This document shows positions 7,590-14,919 of a stretch of 42,974 nt of DNA, piece after piece. This stretch comes from Clostridiaceae bacterium OM02-2AC (GTDB taxonomy: Bacteria > Bacillota_I > Bacilli_A > Erysipelotrichales > Erysipelotrichaceae): assembly GCA_003481775.1 (NCBI GenBank), contig QULU01000039.1, forward strand, positions 1-42,974. The letters are read 5' to 3'. Each line of letters begins with the position of its first letter. Positions within the stretch are counted from its first letter, which is position 1. Position numbers and translations under genes: made by a program. The notes beneath the pieces are model-generated. The model ran no database searches, was not told the origin of the DNA, and worked only from the letters and a program-made list of their open reading frames with translations.

Positions 7590-10163
7590 CTACCTCTCTT
7601 TGGCTATCCACTTGCTGATTTCATTGATAAGGATAATACTGAAGGACATGCCGAGAACCATTGTCCAGGAGGTCAAATCCAGTGGAACAGTTTTCAGCAG
7701 CATATTGAAGATTGGCAGCTGGCATACCGCAATCTGCAATGTGATACCAAACACCATCGTCAGAATCAGCCATTTGTTCTGCATGATTCCAACCTCCCGT
7801 ATGGAATGCGTACGGGAACGCAGATTCAATGCATGAAACAGCTGAGAAATCGATAATACCATGAAGGCCATGGTCTGTGCCTTGGCAGGACTGACATCCA
7901 GACCGTTACGGAACGCAACCAGGGTAATCGTACCGATGAACATACCGTTCATAATCGTGAATATCATACCGCCGTGCGCAAACAGACTCTCTTGGCGATC
8001 CCGCGGTTTTTCTTCCATGATGAATTTATCCATCGGATCCACGCCTAGTGCCAGAGCCGGAAAGGCATCCGTCACCAGATTGACCCATAGAATCTGTATG
8101 GCAGATAAGGTGGAGACCACATGCGGCATAAAGACAATAGCAAGAAACAGCGACATGATTTCACCAAGATTGCAGCTTAGAAGATAAAGCACTGCCTTCT
8201 GAATATTCAGATAAATATTTCTTCCCTGCTCCACTGCCTCGACAATCGTTGCGAAGTTATCATCCGCAAGAATCATATCAGAGGCCTGCTTGCATACATC
8301 GGTTCCTGTTTTTCCCATAGCGATACCGATATCTGCATTTTTCAAACTCGGTGCATCATTCACGCCGTCTCCTGACATGGCAACGACAAGCTGATGCTTT
8401 TTAAATGCATTGACGATACGAACCTTATGCTCCGGTGTTACCCGGGCATATACGCAATAGCTCTGTACATGCTGTGCCAATGCTTCCTCATTCATTTCAT
8501 CCAGCTCTTTTCCGGTAATCACCTGCTGTTCATGTTTGGCGATTCCCAGATTGCGGGCAATGGCAAAGGCAGTGAGCGGATGATCACCCGTAATCATAAC
8601 AACCTGAATACCTGCCTTGTGGCACAGCCTGATGGAATCCCGCACCTCCTCGCGAGGTGGATCGATTAAGCCGGCAAAGCCGATGAAGGTCATTTTGCTT
8701 TCCACAGCACTTTCATGCGGACTTTTCAGCGTACGAACAGCCAGAGCAAGAACACGCTGTGCATCGCTGCTGACCTTTTTGCTTGCTTCCAGTATGCGGT
8801 TTTTCTCATAGCTGCTCATACGCACGGTTGTGCCATCCATGCGCACCTGTGTACATAGGTCCAGCACCTTTTCCAAGGCACCCTTGGTGAATGCCACGTA
8901 CTCTTTGCCGTGCTGATGAATCGTTGTCATGAGCTTACGCGTGGAATCAAAGCTGATTTCATTCACTCTCACATAGGATAGGTCCTCTGCATCCTTATGC
9001 ATACCGTTATCTTCGCAAAACGCCAGCAAAGCAGCTTCGGTAGGCTCTCCAAGAATTTCCTCCTTCTGCACGGTTGCATTGTTGCATAAACAGAAGCCGC
9101 GCAGCAGCTCCTCACTGCGGGTTTGCAGGGCACCATTTGCATAAGAGGATACCACATGCATTTTATTCTGTGTCAGCGTTCCTGTCTTATCCGAACAGAT
9201 GACACTGACAGAGCCCAGTGTTTCCACTGCATGCAGCTTTCGGATAATGGCATTGTTGCGGCTCATCACCTGAACACCAAGTGCAAGTACGATGGTAACG
9301 ACAGCAGGAAGTCCCTCCGGTATGGCAGCGACAGCAAGTGAAATCGAAAGCAGCAGCATATCAAAGAGGTCTCTTCCTTGCAATACAGCAACCACAAACA
9401 TGGCAATACAGATGCCTACAGAGCCGATTCCCAATATTTTAGACAAATGGGCAAGACGCACCTGCAGCGGTGTCATATCCTCTTTGGTTTCATCCAGCAT
9501 CCGTGCAATCTTTCCAACCTCACTGCTCATACCGGTGCGTACGACAATGCCTCTGGCCTTTCCATATGTAACATAGGTGGACATAAAGACCATGTTTCTC
9601 TGATCGGAGATATTGATTTCCTCATCATATACCAGGGCCGCATCCTTTTCCACCGCTTCACTTTCTCCTGTCAGTGTACTTTCCTCCACCTTCAGATTAA
9701 CGGATGACACCAGACGCATATCGGCCGGTATGTATCCTCCCACTTCCAGCTCCACCAGATCGCCAACGACCAGCTCCTTGGAATCAATTTCCTTGAGAAA
9801 GCCCTCTCTGACAACAAAGGCCTTTGGTGTGGACAGCTTTTCCAGTGCATCGATTGCTTTTTCTGCCTTGAATTCCTGTACAACGCCGATGATGGCATTC
9901 AGAATAATTACGGTCAGAATGATGGATGCGTCAATGTACTCCTTTAAAAATACCGATACGATTGCTCCGATAATCAATATAATTACCATCGGATCCTGAA
10001 ACTGTTCCAGAAACATCTGGAAGACAGTTTCCTTTTTCTTCTTCAGCAGCTCATTTTTCCCCTGGTCCCGGAGTCTGGCGGCAGCTTCCTGTTCACTCAG
10101 CCCCTTATCCAGGTCACTGTAGGTTTCCTGAACTACCTCCTGTATGTTCATTCGATAAGGCAT
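7590..10163 (-). CDS. P-type Ca2+-transporting ATPase (SERCA-like, P2A)
   Basis: Membrane pump that exports cations, most likely Ca2+, at the expense of ATP. Visible motifs are the actuator TGES (residues 165-168), PEGLP in TM4, the phosphorylation site SDKTGT (Asp about 325), MVTGDHPLTA, and SGDGVNDAPSLKNADIGIAMG in the P domain. The Ca2+ ligands of SERCA are kept: CNLGEIMSLF in TM5 (NxxE) and WVNLVTDAFPALALGVDP in TM6 (NxxTD). The ATG at 10163 is chosen because AAGGAGG sits 6 bases upstream; a GTG two codons earlier abuts that site. The gene has a 280-base leader with several hairpins, so transcription or translation may be RNA-controlled. Mn2+ as substrate cannot be excluded. Confidence 0.92.
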   Translation of the reverse strand: MPYRMNIQEVVQETYSDLDKGLSEQEAAARLRDQGKNELLKKKKETVFQMFLEQFQDPMVIILIIGAIVSVFLKEYIDASIILTVIILNAIIGVVQEFKAEKAIDALEKLSTPKAFVVREGFLKEIDSKELVVGDLVELEVGGYIPADMRLVSSVNLKVEESTLTGESEAVEKDAALVYDEEINISDQRNMVFMSTYVTYGKARGIVVRTGMSSEVGKIARMLDETKEDMTPLQVRLAHLSKILGIGSVGICIAMFVVAVLQGRDLFDMLLLSISLAVAAIPEGLPAVVTIVLALGVQVMSRNNAIIRKLHAVETLGSVSVICSDKTGTLTQNKMHVVSSYANGALQTRSEELLRGFCLCNNATVQKEEILGEPTEAALLAFCEDNGMHKDAEDLSYVRVNEISFDSTRKLMTTIHQHGKEYVAFTKGALEKVLDLCTQVRMDGTTVRMSSYEKNRILEASKKVSSDAQRVLALAVRTLKSPHESAVESKMTFIGFAGLIDPPREEVRDSIRLCHKAGIQVVMITGDHPLTAFAIARNLGIAKHEQQVITGKELDEMNEEALAQHVQSYCVYARVTPEHKVRIVNAFKKHQLVVAMSGDGVNDAPSLKNADIGIAMGKTGTDVCKQASDMILADDNFATIVEAVEQGRNIYLNIQKAVLYLLSCNLGEIMSLFLAIVFMPHVVSTLSAIQILWVNLVTDAFPALALGVDPMDKFIMEEKPRDRQESLFAHGGMIFTIMNGMFIGTITLVAFRNGLDVSPAKAQTMAFMVLSISQLFHALNLRSRTHSIREVGIMQNKWLILTMVFGITLQIAVCQLPIFNMLLKTVPLDLTSWTMVLGMSFSIILINEISKWIAKER

Positions 10164-10175
10164 ATACACCCTCCT

Positions 10176-10446
10176 TCACTACCACAATGTATGTGCGCAG
10201 ACAGGATATATGTGTGCTTCGACAAAACCTCTGTGAAACAGACAGGAATAAGGAAGCTCATGGGGGCAGCCCCTCCTGTACATGAAGCGGATGGAAACCC
10301 ATAAGAGGAAAAAAGGTTACGAGCAATGCTTAAACCACCTGCCTTTATCCTTTGTTCTGAAAGAGGAAAGGCCATGTGGGCTTGTCAGCCTTCAACTGTC
10401 CGGCACTCATCCCTTAGCTATCGCTATTTCCTGAAAGCTTCCGCAT
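10176..10446 (-). promoter_or_regulatory. structured leader of the Ca2+-ATPase gene, unidentified
   Basis: No gene is seen between the ATPase and the upstream terminator. On the minus strand AGGAAA (10432-10427) can pair with TTTCCT (10369-10364), closing about 70 bases that contain TAGC-gata-GCTA and GGCT-gaca-AGCC hairpins, an arrangement like a riboswitch aptamer. Further on, a hairpin with an internal loop (GGTT/AACC, 10336-10315) is followed by TTTTTT (10314-10309), as in a leader terminator. A second hairpin (GGGG-ctg-CCCC, 10273-10263) lies closer to the gene. I tested it mentally against yybP-ykoY, M-box, NiCo, ydaO, TPP, FMN, SAM and glycine consensus elements and could not match it to any. 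Confidence 0.4.
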
Positions 10447-10475
10447 AAAAAAAGGACAGTCACAATAACATGTCC
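10447..10475 (-). terminator. intrinsic terminator after the ftsA-ftsZ unit
   Basis: On the minus strand GGACA (10475-10471) pairs with TGTCC (10458-10454), followed by eight T residues. It lies 6 bases after the stop of the unassigned gene downstream of ftsZ and so closes the ftsA-ftsZ unit. Confidence 0.75.
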
Positions 10476-10481
10476 TCGTAT

Positions 10482-10928
10482 TCAGCTCAGGATAGATTTC
10501 TTTTTCTGGAGCATCTGCAGCTTTTCACTCAGCATTTCTTCTAGTTCCTCCACAAAGCTGTCCATATCGGATGTATCATGCTCCATAAACAGCTCCAGAT
10601 AGATACGTTCGCAAACAGCACGCTTCGTGTCATAGGCTACAAAGGAGCCACTGAAGCTCTGCATCTCGGAAAAGCCCTCAACACAGAGAAAACCATTGCG
10701 AAGATCTCCGCGAATTCCCTGAAATTCAAATTGTGCAGGACTGGCAAGTACGGTCGTGTGCTTCATGGCATCAATAAAATGCTCCAGCTGCGGATTATCC
10801 TTTTGTGCTGTGCTTACCAGCACAAGGTCTGCCGGATGATGCTCCATCCAGCATTCAAAACGATGCAGAACAGCTGTGGCAAATTCATTTCTTGCCAGCA
10901 TGCTGTCATCAATATAATAAAATATCAT
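10482..10928 (-). CDS. Hypothetical protein downstream of ftsZ
   Basis: A 148-residue soluble protein that I do not recognise. It starts 5 bases after the ftsZ stop and ends just before a terminator, so it should be the last gene of the ftsA-ftsZ transcript. The N-terminus (MIFYYIDDSMLAR) and VLVSTAQKDNPQLEHFIDAM look like alternating strands and helices. The C-terminus (about residues 115-148) is a charged, leucine-rich helix that could form a coiled coil (EELEEMLSEKLQMLQKKK). No membrane segment or signal peptide is seen. It is not SepF, YlmE, YlmG or DivIVA, the usual neighbours of ftsZ. A cell-division role is possible only by position. Confidence 0.7.
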   Translation of the reverse strand: MIFYYIDDSMLARNEFATAVLHRFECWMEHHPADLVLVSTAQKDNPQLEHFIDAMKHTTVLASPAQFEFQGIRGDLRNGFLCVEGFSEMQSFSGSFVAYDTKRAVCERIYLELFMEHDTSDMDSFVEELEEMLSEKLQMLQKKKSILS

Positions 10929-10933
10929 GATCG

Positions 10934-12031
10934 CTAGCGACGGGAGAAAAAGGATGGGATGCCTTCACGGTCATCTTCTTCCAATTCCTGATACCGTGGC
11001 TTTTCCTCAGTCTGCACTCTTGCACTTGGCCGGGAAACCGGCTGTGTAAATGCAGATGCTGCTGGAATTTCTTCCTCTTCTTCCTCTTCCTTATCGAATC
11101 CGGTCGCAATAACGGTTACGATGATGGAATCACCAAGCTTTTCGTTGATCGCAACACCGAAAATCGCATCGATGTCATTGCCTGCAGCTTCCCGTACAAG
11201 CGCCATGGCATCCTCTGCGTCAAACAGTGTAATGGATTCCCCACCGGTGATATTGACGATGGCATTGCTCGCTCCGGTAATCTGTGCCTCCAGTAAGGGA
11301 GACTGAATTGCTTTTTCAGCTGCAGCACGGGCTTTGTCTTCCCCCTCTGCCATACCGATTCCAATCAGTGCAGAGCCCTGATTTTCCATAATGGTGCGCA
11401 CATCTGCAAAGTCCAGGTTGATCAGTGCAGGAACAGCAATCAAATCGGTAATCGTCTGCACACCCTGCCGCAGCACATTATCTGCCGCCTGGAAAGCCTC
11501 GGTCAGCGGACGACGTCCAATGACTTCAATCAGATTGTTGTTGGATACGATAATCAACGAATCGACATACTGCTTCAGCTCAGCAAGGCCATCCTCAGCA
11601 GAATTCATTCTCTTCTTTCCTTCAAAGGTGAACGGCTTTGTAACGATACCTACCGTCAATGCCCCTTCTTCCTTTGCAATTTTCGCAAACATCGGAGCAG
11701 CACCGGTCCCGGTTCCTCCTCCAAGCCCTGTGGTGATAAACACCATATCGCTTCCCTTGATGGCTTCACGAATTTCATTTTCATTTTCCTGGGCAGCACG
11801 TCTTCCCATTTCCGGATTCGCACCGGCACCCAGCCCCTTGGTCACTTCCCGTCCAAGGACAATTTTATTTTCAACAGGAGAAATATTCAGTGCCTGAAGA
11901 TCTGTGTTTGCCACATAAAATTCCACACCCTTGACACCTTCGGAAACCATGCGGTTCACGGCATTGCAGCCGCCACCGCCAATTCCAAATACTTTAATAT
12001 TTGCTACCTGTTCAAACTGTAAATCGCTCAT
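10934..12031 (-). CDS. ftsZ: Cell division protein FtsZ
   Basis: Tubulin-like GTPase that assembles the Z-ring at mid-cell. The N-terminal FGIGGGGCNAVNRM and the tubulin signature GGGTGTG (residues 104-110) bind GTP. NLDFADVRTIM contains the T7-loop segment that activates the neighbouring subunit. An acidic run (EEEEEEE) begins a linker of about 40 residues, which ends in the conserved C-terminal peptide DDREGIPSFFSRR that binds FtsA and other membrane tethers. The 365-residue length is normal. The ATG at 12031 has GCGAGGAAT upstream, and the gene follows ftsA by 22 bases. Confidence 0.98.
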   Translation of the reverse strand: MSDLQFEQVANIKVFGIGGGGCNAVNRMVSEGVKGVEFYVANTDLQALNISPVENKIVLGREVTKGLGAGANPEMGRRAAQENENEIREAIKGSDMVFITTGLGGGTGTGAAPMFAKIAKEEGALTVGIVTKPFTFEGKKRMNSAEDGLAELKQYVDSLIIVSNNNLIEVIGRRPLTEAFQAADNVLRQGVQTITDLIAVPALINLDFADVRTIMENQGSALIGIGMAEGEDKARAAAEKAIQSPLLEAQITGASNAIVNITGGESITLFDAEDAMALVREAAGNDIDAIFGVAINEKLGDSIIVTVIATGFDKEEEEEEEIPAASAFTQPVSRPSARVQTEEKPRYQELEEDDREGIPSFFSRR

Positions 12032-12053
12032 CGTTATTCCTCGCTCTCTCTTT

Positions 12054-13310
12054 TTATTTATCGCTTAACAGAATGCTTTTCAGTTTTCTTGTAAATCCGC
12101 CCTCTTCATCGACGGAGCTTTTCTTCGTAACCGTATCCATGGTTTCTTCCACTTCCTGCGGATTGCAGCAGACACGCTCATCTCTGCGGATTGCCATCTG
12201 TTCCCTCCAGCTGTAAAACAAGCCCAGACAGGTTACATAGGAACATTCACGGACACCGATGGTCTGTGGAACATAAATCTGTGCAGGTGCATTCAGATAG
12301 CGCAGCAGCTGCTGAAGGGAAGGAATTTCACAGCCCTCACCGCTTAGCAGATAGCGCACATCGCCGCTCTCTATGATCGGAGCACAGGTTTCGTTTATCA
12401 TATTCAACCAGTCCTTTACATAGGGAACAATGGCTTCACACGCCTGCTTTTCGCTGATCTGCTTCTGTTCACCGGATTGTGACCAAATATAGATGATCTG
12501 ATCCTTTGCATTTTCCGCATCAAAGGTACAGGTATTCTGAGCCAGTCGATAGCTTACATTGCTGCTCAGGTGATACTGTTCGATAAGATCGCGCAGCCAT
12601 ACACCGTATCCATCCTCTAATACCTCACAATTCACCAGCTTACCATGTGTAAACAGGGAAAGCGTCGTATGATCTCTTGCAAGGTCAATCTGTATGACAT
12701 ATTTATCAACCGTCTGTTCAAATACCGCTGCTTCATTGGCCATGGCATAGGAATCCAGACATACATCCAGAATTTCCAGTCCTGCTTTTTCAATGCAGCG
12801 CGCATAGGCATATACAACCTCTTTATCCGCATACAGCAGATCGACATTCATGATCAGAACCTCTGCTGTTTCATCGATCGGCATTTTTCTGGAAGTGATA
12901 CCGTTTGTTATGTATTTGACGCAGCCGATATTGACCAGCTCCAGCTGTGGATCCGGTTTAAAGCTGACTGCTTCATTCAACCCCTTTTGAATGTCACTCA
13001 GACGAATGCGTTTGCTGCTGGCCTCCGGCACAACGCTTACCTTTTTGTTATGACGCTGTACGTTGACAGAAGGGATTGCCGCAAGAACCCGCTCGATGTG
13101 ATATCCGAGTGCATCCTCAGCCTGCTTCTTGGCCTTGATAATGCCGTTTACAACATTCTGTTCATCCATGATTTTCTGTTTTTCAATTCCCTGTATGGGA
13201 GCTTTTTCCACTCTTAGAATATTAAACCGCGTTTCATAAAATTCACCGACAACCAGGCGTACTTCATGATCCGCTACTTCTATCGAGGCATATATTTCCT
13301 TTTTGTTCAT
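12054..13310 (-). CDS. ftsA: Cell division protein FtsA (divergent)
   Basis: Actin-family membrane tether of the Z-ring, identified by its position upstream of ftsZ, its fold-wide similarity, and the C-terminal amphipathic helix (GGFTRKLKSILLSDK) that binds membrane. The segment HIERVLAAIPSVNVQRHNKK resembles the FtsA 1C region. The nucleotide-binding loops are degenerate. Phosphate loop 1 reads IEVADHEVRLVVGE instead of a DxGTxxxK type. Loop 2 (residues 205-220) reads IQIDLARDHTTLSLF instead of DxGGGTT. The adenosine loop is LLSGEGCEIP instead of TGGGxxLPG. ATP binding may therefore be lost or altered. The start at 13310 follows a perfect AAGGAGGT site; a CTGGC-tta-GCCAG hairpin lies just upstream. 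Confidence 0.88.
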   Translation of the reverse strand: MNKKEIYASIEVADHEVRLVVGEFYETRFNILRVEKAPIQGIEKQKIMDEQNVVNGIIKAKKQAEDALGYHIERVLAAIPSVNVQRHNKKVSVVPEASSKRIRLSDIQKGLNEAVSFKPDPQLELVNIGCVKYITNGITSRKMPIDETAEVLIMNVDLLYADKEVVYAYARCIEKAGLEILDVCLDSYAMANEAAVFEQTVDKYVIQIDLARDHTTLSLFTHGKLVNCEVLEDGYGVWLRDLIEQYHLSSNVSYRLAQNTCTFDAENAKDQIIYIWSQSGEQKQISEKQACEAIVPYVKDWLNMINETCAPIIESGDVRYLLSGEGCEIPSLQQLLRYLNAPAQIYVPQTIGVRECSYVTCLGLFYSWREQMAIRRDERVCCNPQEVEETMDTVTKKSSVDEEGGFTRKLKSILLSDK

Positions 13311-13453
13311 AAGGTTACCTCCTTACCCACACTGGCTAAGCCAGCCTTCGGCGTACATTTATACTCATATATGATATCATAATTTAAGCGGTTTAAAAAC
13401 CATTTCCAAGGATTTCTCATAAATTTTTTCTTTTTTTTCAAAGAGGTGCACAA

Positions 13454-13486
13454 AGGTTAAAATAAAGAGAGGTTTTCCCTCTCTTA
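13454..13486 (-). terminator. intrinsic terminator of the hydrolase/membrane protein operon
   Basis: On the minus strand AAGAGAGG (13485-13478, plus-strand numbering of its complement) pairs with CCTCTCTT (13472-13465), followed by TATTTT. The stem overlaps the stop codon of the membrane-anchored beta-sandwich gene. The remaining gap up to ftsA (13311-13453) holds only the ftsA leader. Confidence 0.75.
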
Positions 13487-14908
13487 ATTGTCGTCAGATA
13501 TGTTTCTCAAAGCGTCTGCCTCCGCATCTCTTCTTGATCCGGAGATTGCTCGTTTCTGATATTTCACCGTTTTTTTCTTACGAAAGAAGAAAAATGCACT
13601 CAATCCTGCAAGCACCACACAGCCGCCGGCCAACCCATAAATAACGAGCTTATGCTTTTTCAGTGACGCATCAACATCCTTGCGATACTGATCATAGGCA
13701 GTCTGTGGTATCGTCGCGGCACCGGAATACAGCTGCAGTGTTTTTTCCGTAGCTTCATACTGGTAATATACCATGTTGCCTTTTTCATCCATGACATAAA
13801 GCAATGCGTAATTTTCAAAGGCTGCATCCTTGAAGGTCCAGCCGTTCAGCTCATATTTATCGATTTTCACCGTTGTGAAAGTCATCCCTTCGCGCGTCTG
13901 GAGATTCTTTGGTACATCTACGATAAATACATTGTTTCCCAATAGAGCCATCGGGCGCAGCATAGTCTCTACTGTATTTGTATCTGTATTGTATATATAA
14001 TAATTCTTTTCCTTTGTTTTATCATCCTGCAGATAGACGACCGTTTTCTTTAACAGGTTGCTCTTCCATGCCTTGACTTCCTTGCCATCCACCTTGATTT
14101 TCACAGCTTCAAAGGATTTTGCAGGCTTATTAACGCCATCCAGACTGCGGACAAAGCCAAGCTTTGTTCCATTGTAGGTTACGTATACAAGCGGTGTTTC
14201 ATCGACATTAACTGTGATCGTATACTCCTTGGTGCTTCCATCCTCTGCCGCTACACTGATGGATATTGTGTTTTTTCCGGGCTTTAAGGTTTTGGTTCCC
14301 GTTCCATATACGATAGCCTTGCTGTCTGCCGCAGTCGCATTTACCTTGATACTGGAAACATCCCCGTTCAGATTTACCGTGTACTCTGTCTTGGATGCTG
14401 AGAATTTCGGACTCAGTGTTCCCTGAGAGATACTCAGGCTTGCCAGATTGGCATTGCTTGACAGCTTCTTTTCTTCCGGTTTCTTTTCCTCAGGCTTTTT
14501 TTCCTCTGTTTGCTGTTCATTATTATTCGATTGCTGGTTTTGCGAAGGTATATTATTACTAGGTGCTACAACATTAACACTCGTGCTGCCAATCGCCACT
14601 CCACTATAATCAACTGGATTAGCTGTATTTGCATTTCCTGTTGCATCTATACCAGTAATGGTTATAGTTGCTGTCCCAGCACCGCCTGCAACCGCACTGA
14701 CCTCAATCACACCTCCCCGTTCACACCAATTTCCTGCGCTTGTGATTGTCGCATTATTAGCAGAAGCATTTACAGTACCTTCTACATTCCCACAAGATAC
14801 TGAAACGCTAAATCCTTCTCCAGGAGCGACACTGCTCGCCTTGATTGGAATCAATTCCAATATCAGAAATGTAGCTACTCCTCCTATACATAACTTTTTT
14901 ATATCCAT
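13484..14908 (-). CDS. Membrane-anchored surface protein with Ig-like and cadherin-like beta-sandwich domains
   Basis: A 474-residue exported protein. Residues 1-25 form a signal peptide. Residues about 26-115 form a beta-rich domain beginning SVAPGEGFSVSVSCGNVEG, with two cysteines that could form a disulfide; its opening resembles cohesin/Ig-like modules. A low-complexity linker (Q/N-rich, then EEKKPEEKKPEEKK) leads to a cadherin-like beta-sandwich repeat (about 153-240; LASLSISQGTLSPKFS ... TKEYTITVNV). Then come an unassigned region (about 240-420), one transmembrane helix (about 425-445) and a basic cytoplasmic tail. It starts 11 bases after the dockerin hydrolase gene, so the two are co-transcribed. 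Codon use in the first third is more AT-rich and less CTG-biased than in the rest, suggesting a swapped N-terminal domain. Confidence 0.85.
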   Translation of the reverse strand: MDIKKLCIGGVATFLILELIPIKASSVAPGEGFSVSVSCGNVEGTVNASANNATITSAGNWCERGGVIEVSAVAGGAGTATITITGIDATGNANTANPVDYSGVAIGSTSVNVVAPSNNIPSQNQQSNNNEQQTEEKKPEEKKPEEKKLSSNANLASLSISQGTLSPKFSASKTEYTVNLNGDVSSIKVNATAADSKAIVYGTGTKTLKPGKNTISISVAAEDGSTKEYTITVNVDETPLVYVTYNGTKLGFVRSLDGVNKPAKSFEAVKIKVDGKEVKAWKSNLLKKTVVYLQDDKTKEKNYYIYNTDTNTVETMLRPMALLGNNVFIVDVPKNLQTREGMTFTTVKIDKYELNGWTFKDAAFENYALLYVMDEKGNMVYYQYEATEKTLQLYSGAATIPQTAYDQYRKDVDASLKKHKLVIYGLAGGCVVLAGLSAFFFFRKKKTVKYQKRAISGSRRDAEADALRNISDDN

Positions 14909-14919
14909 GCAAACACTCC

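Noticed and set aside
10176..10446. Known riboswitch class upstream of the Ca2+-ATPase (yybP-ykoY, NiCo, M-box, ydaO)
   Set aside because: The hallmark loops of these classes could not be found; only a general aptamer-like layout is present, so it was left unnamed.
13484..14908. LPxTG-type sortase anchor at the C-terminus
   Set aside because: The C-terminal helix is followed by a long charged tail and no LPxTG motif precedes it; it is a simple transmembrane anchor.
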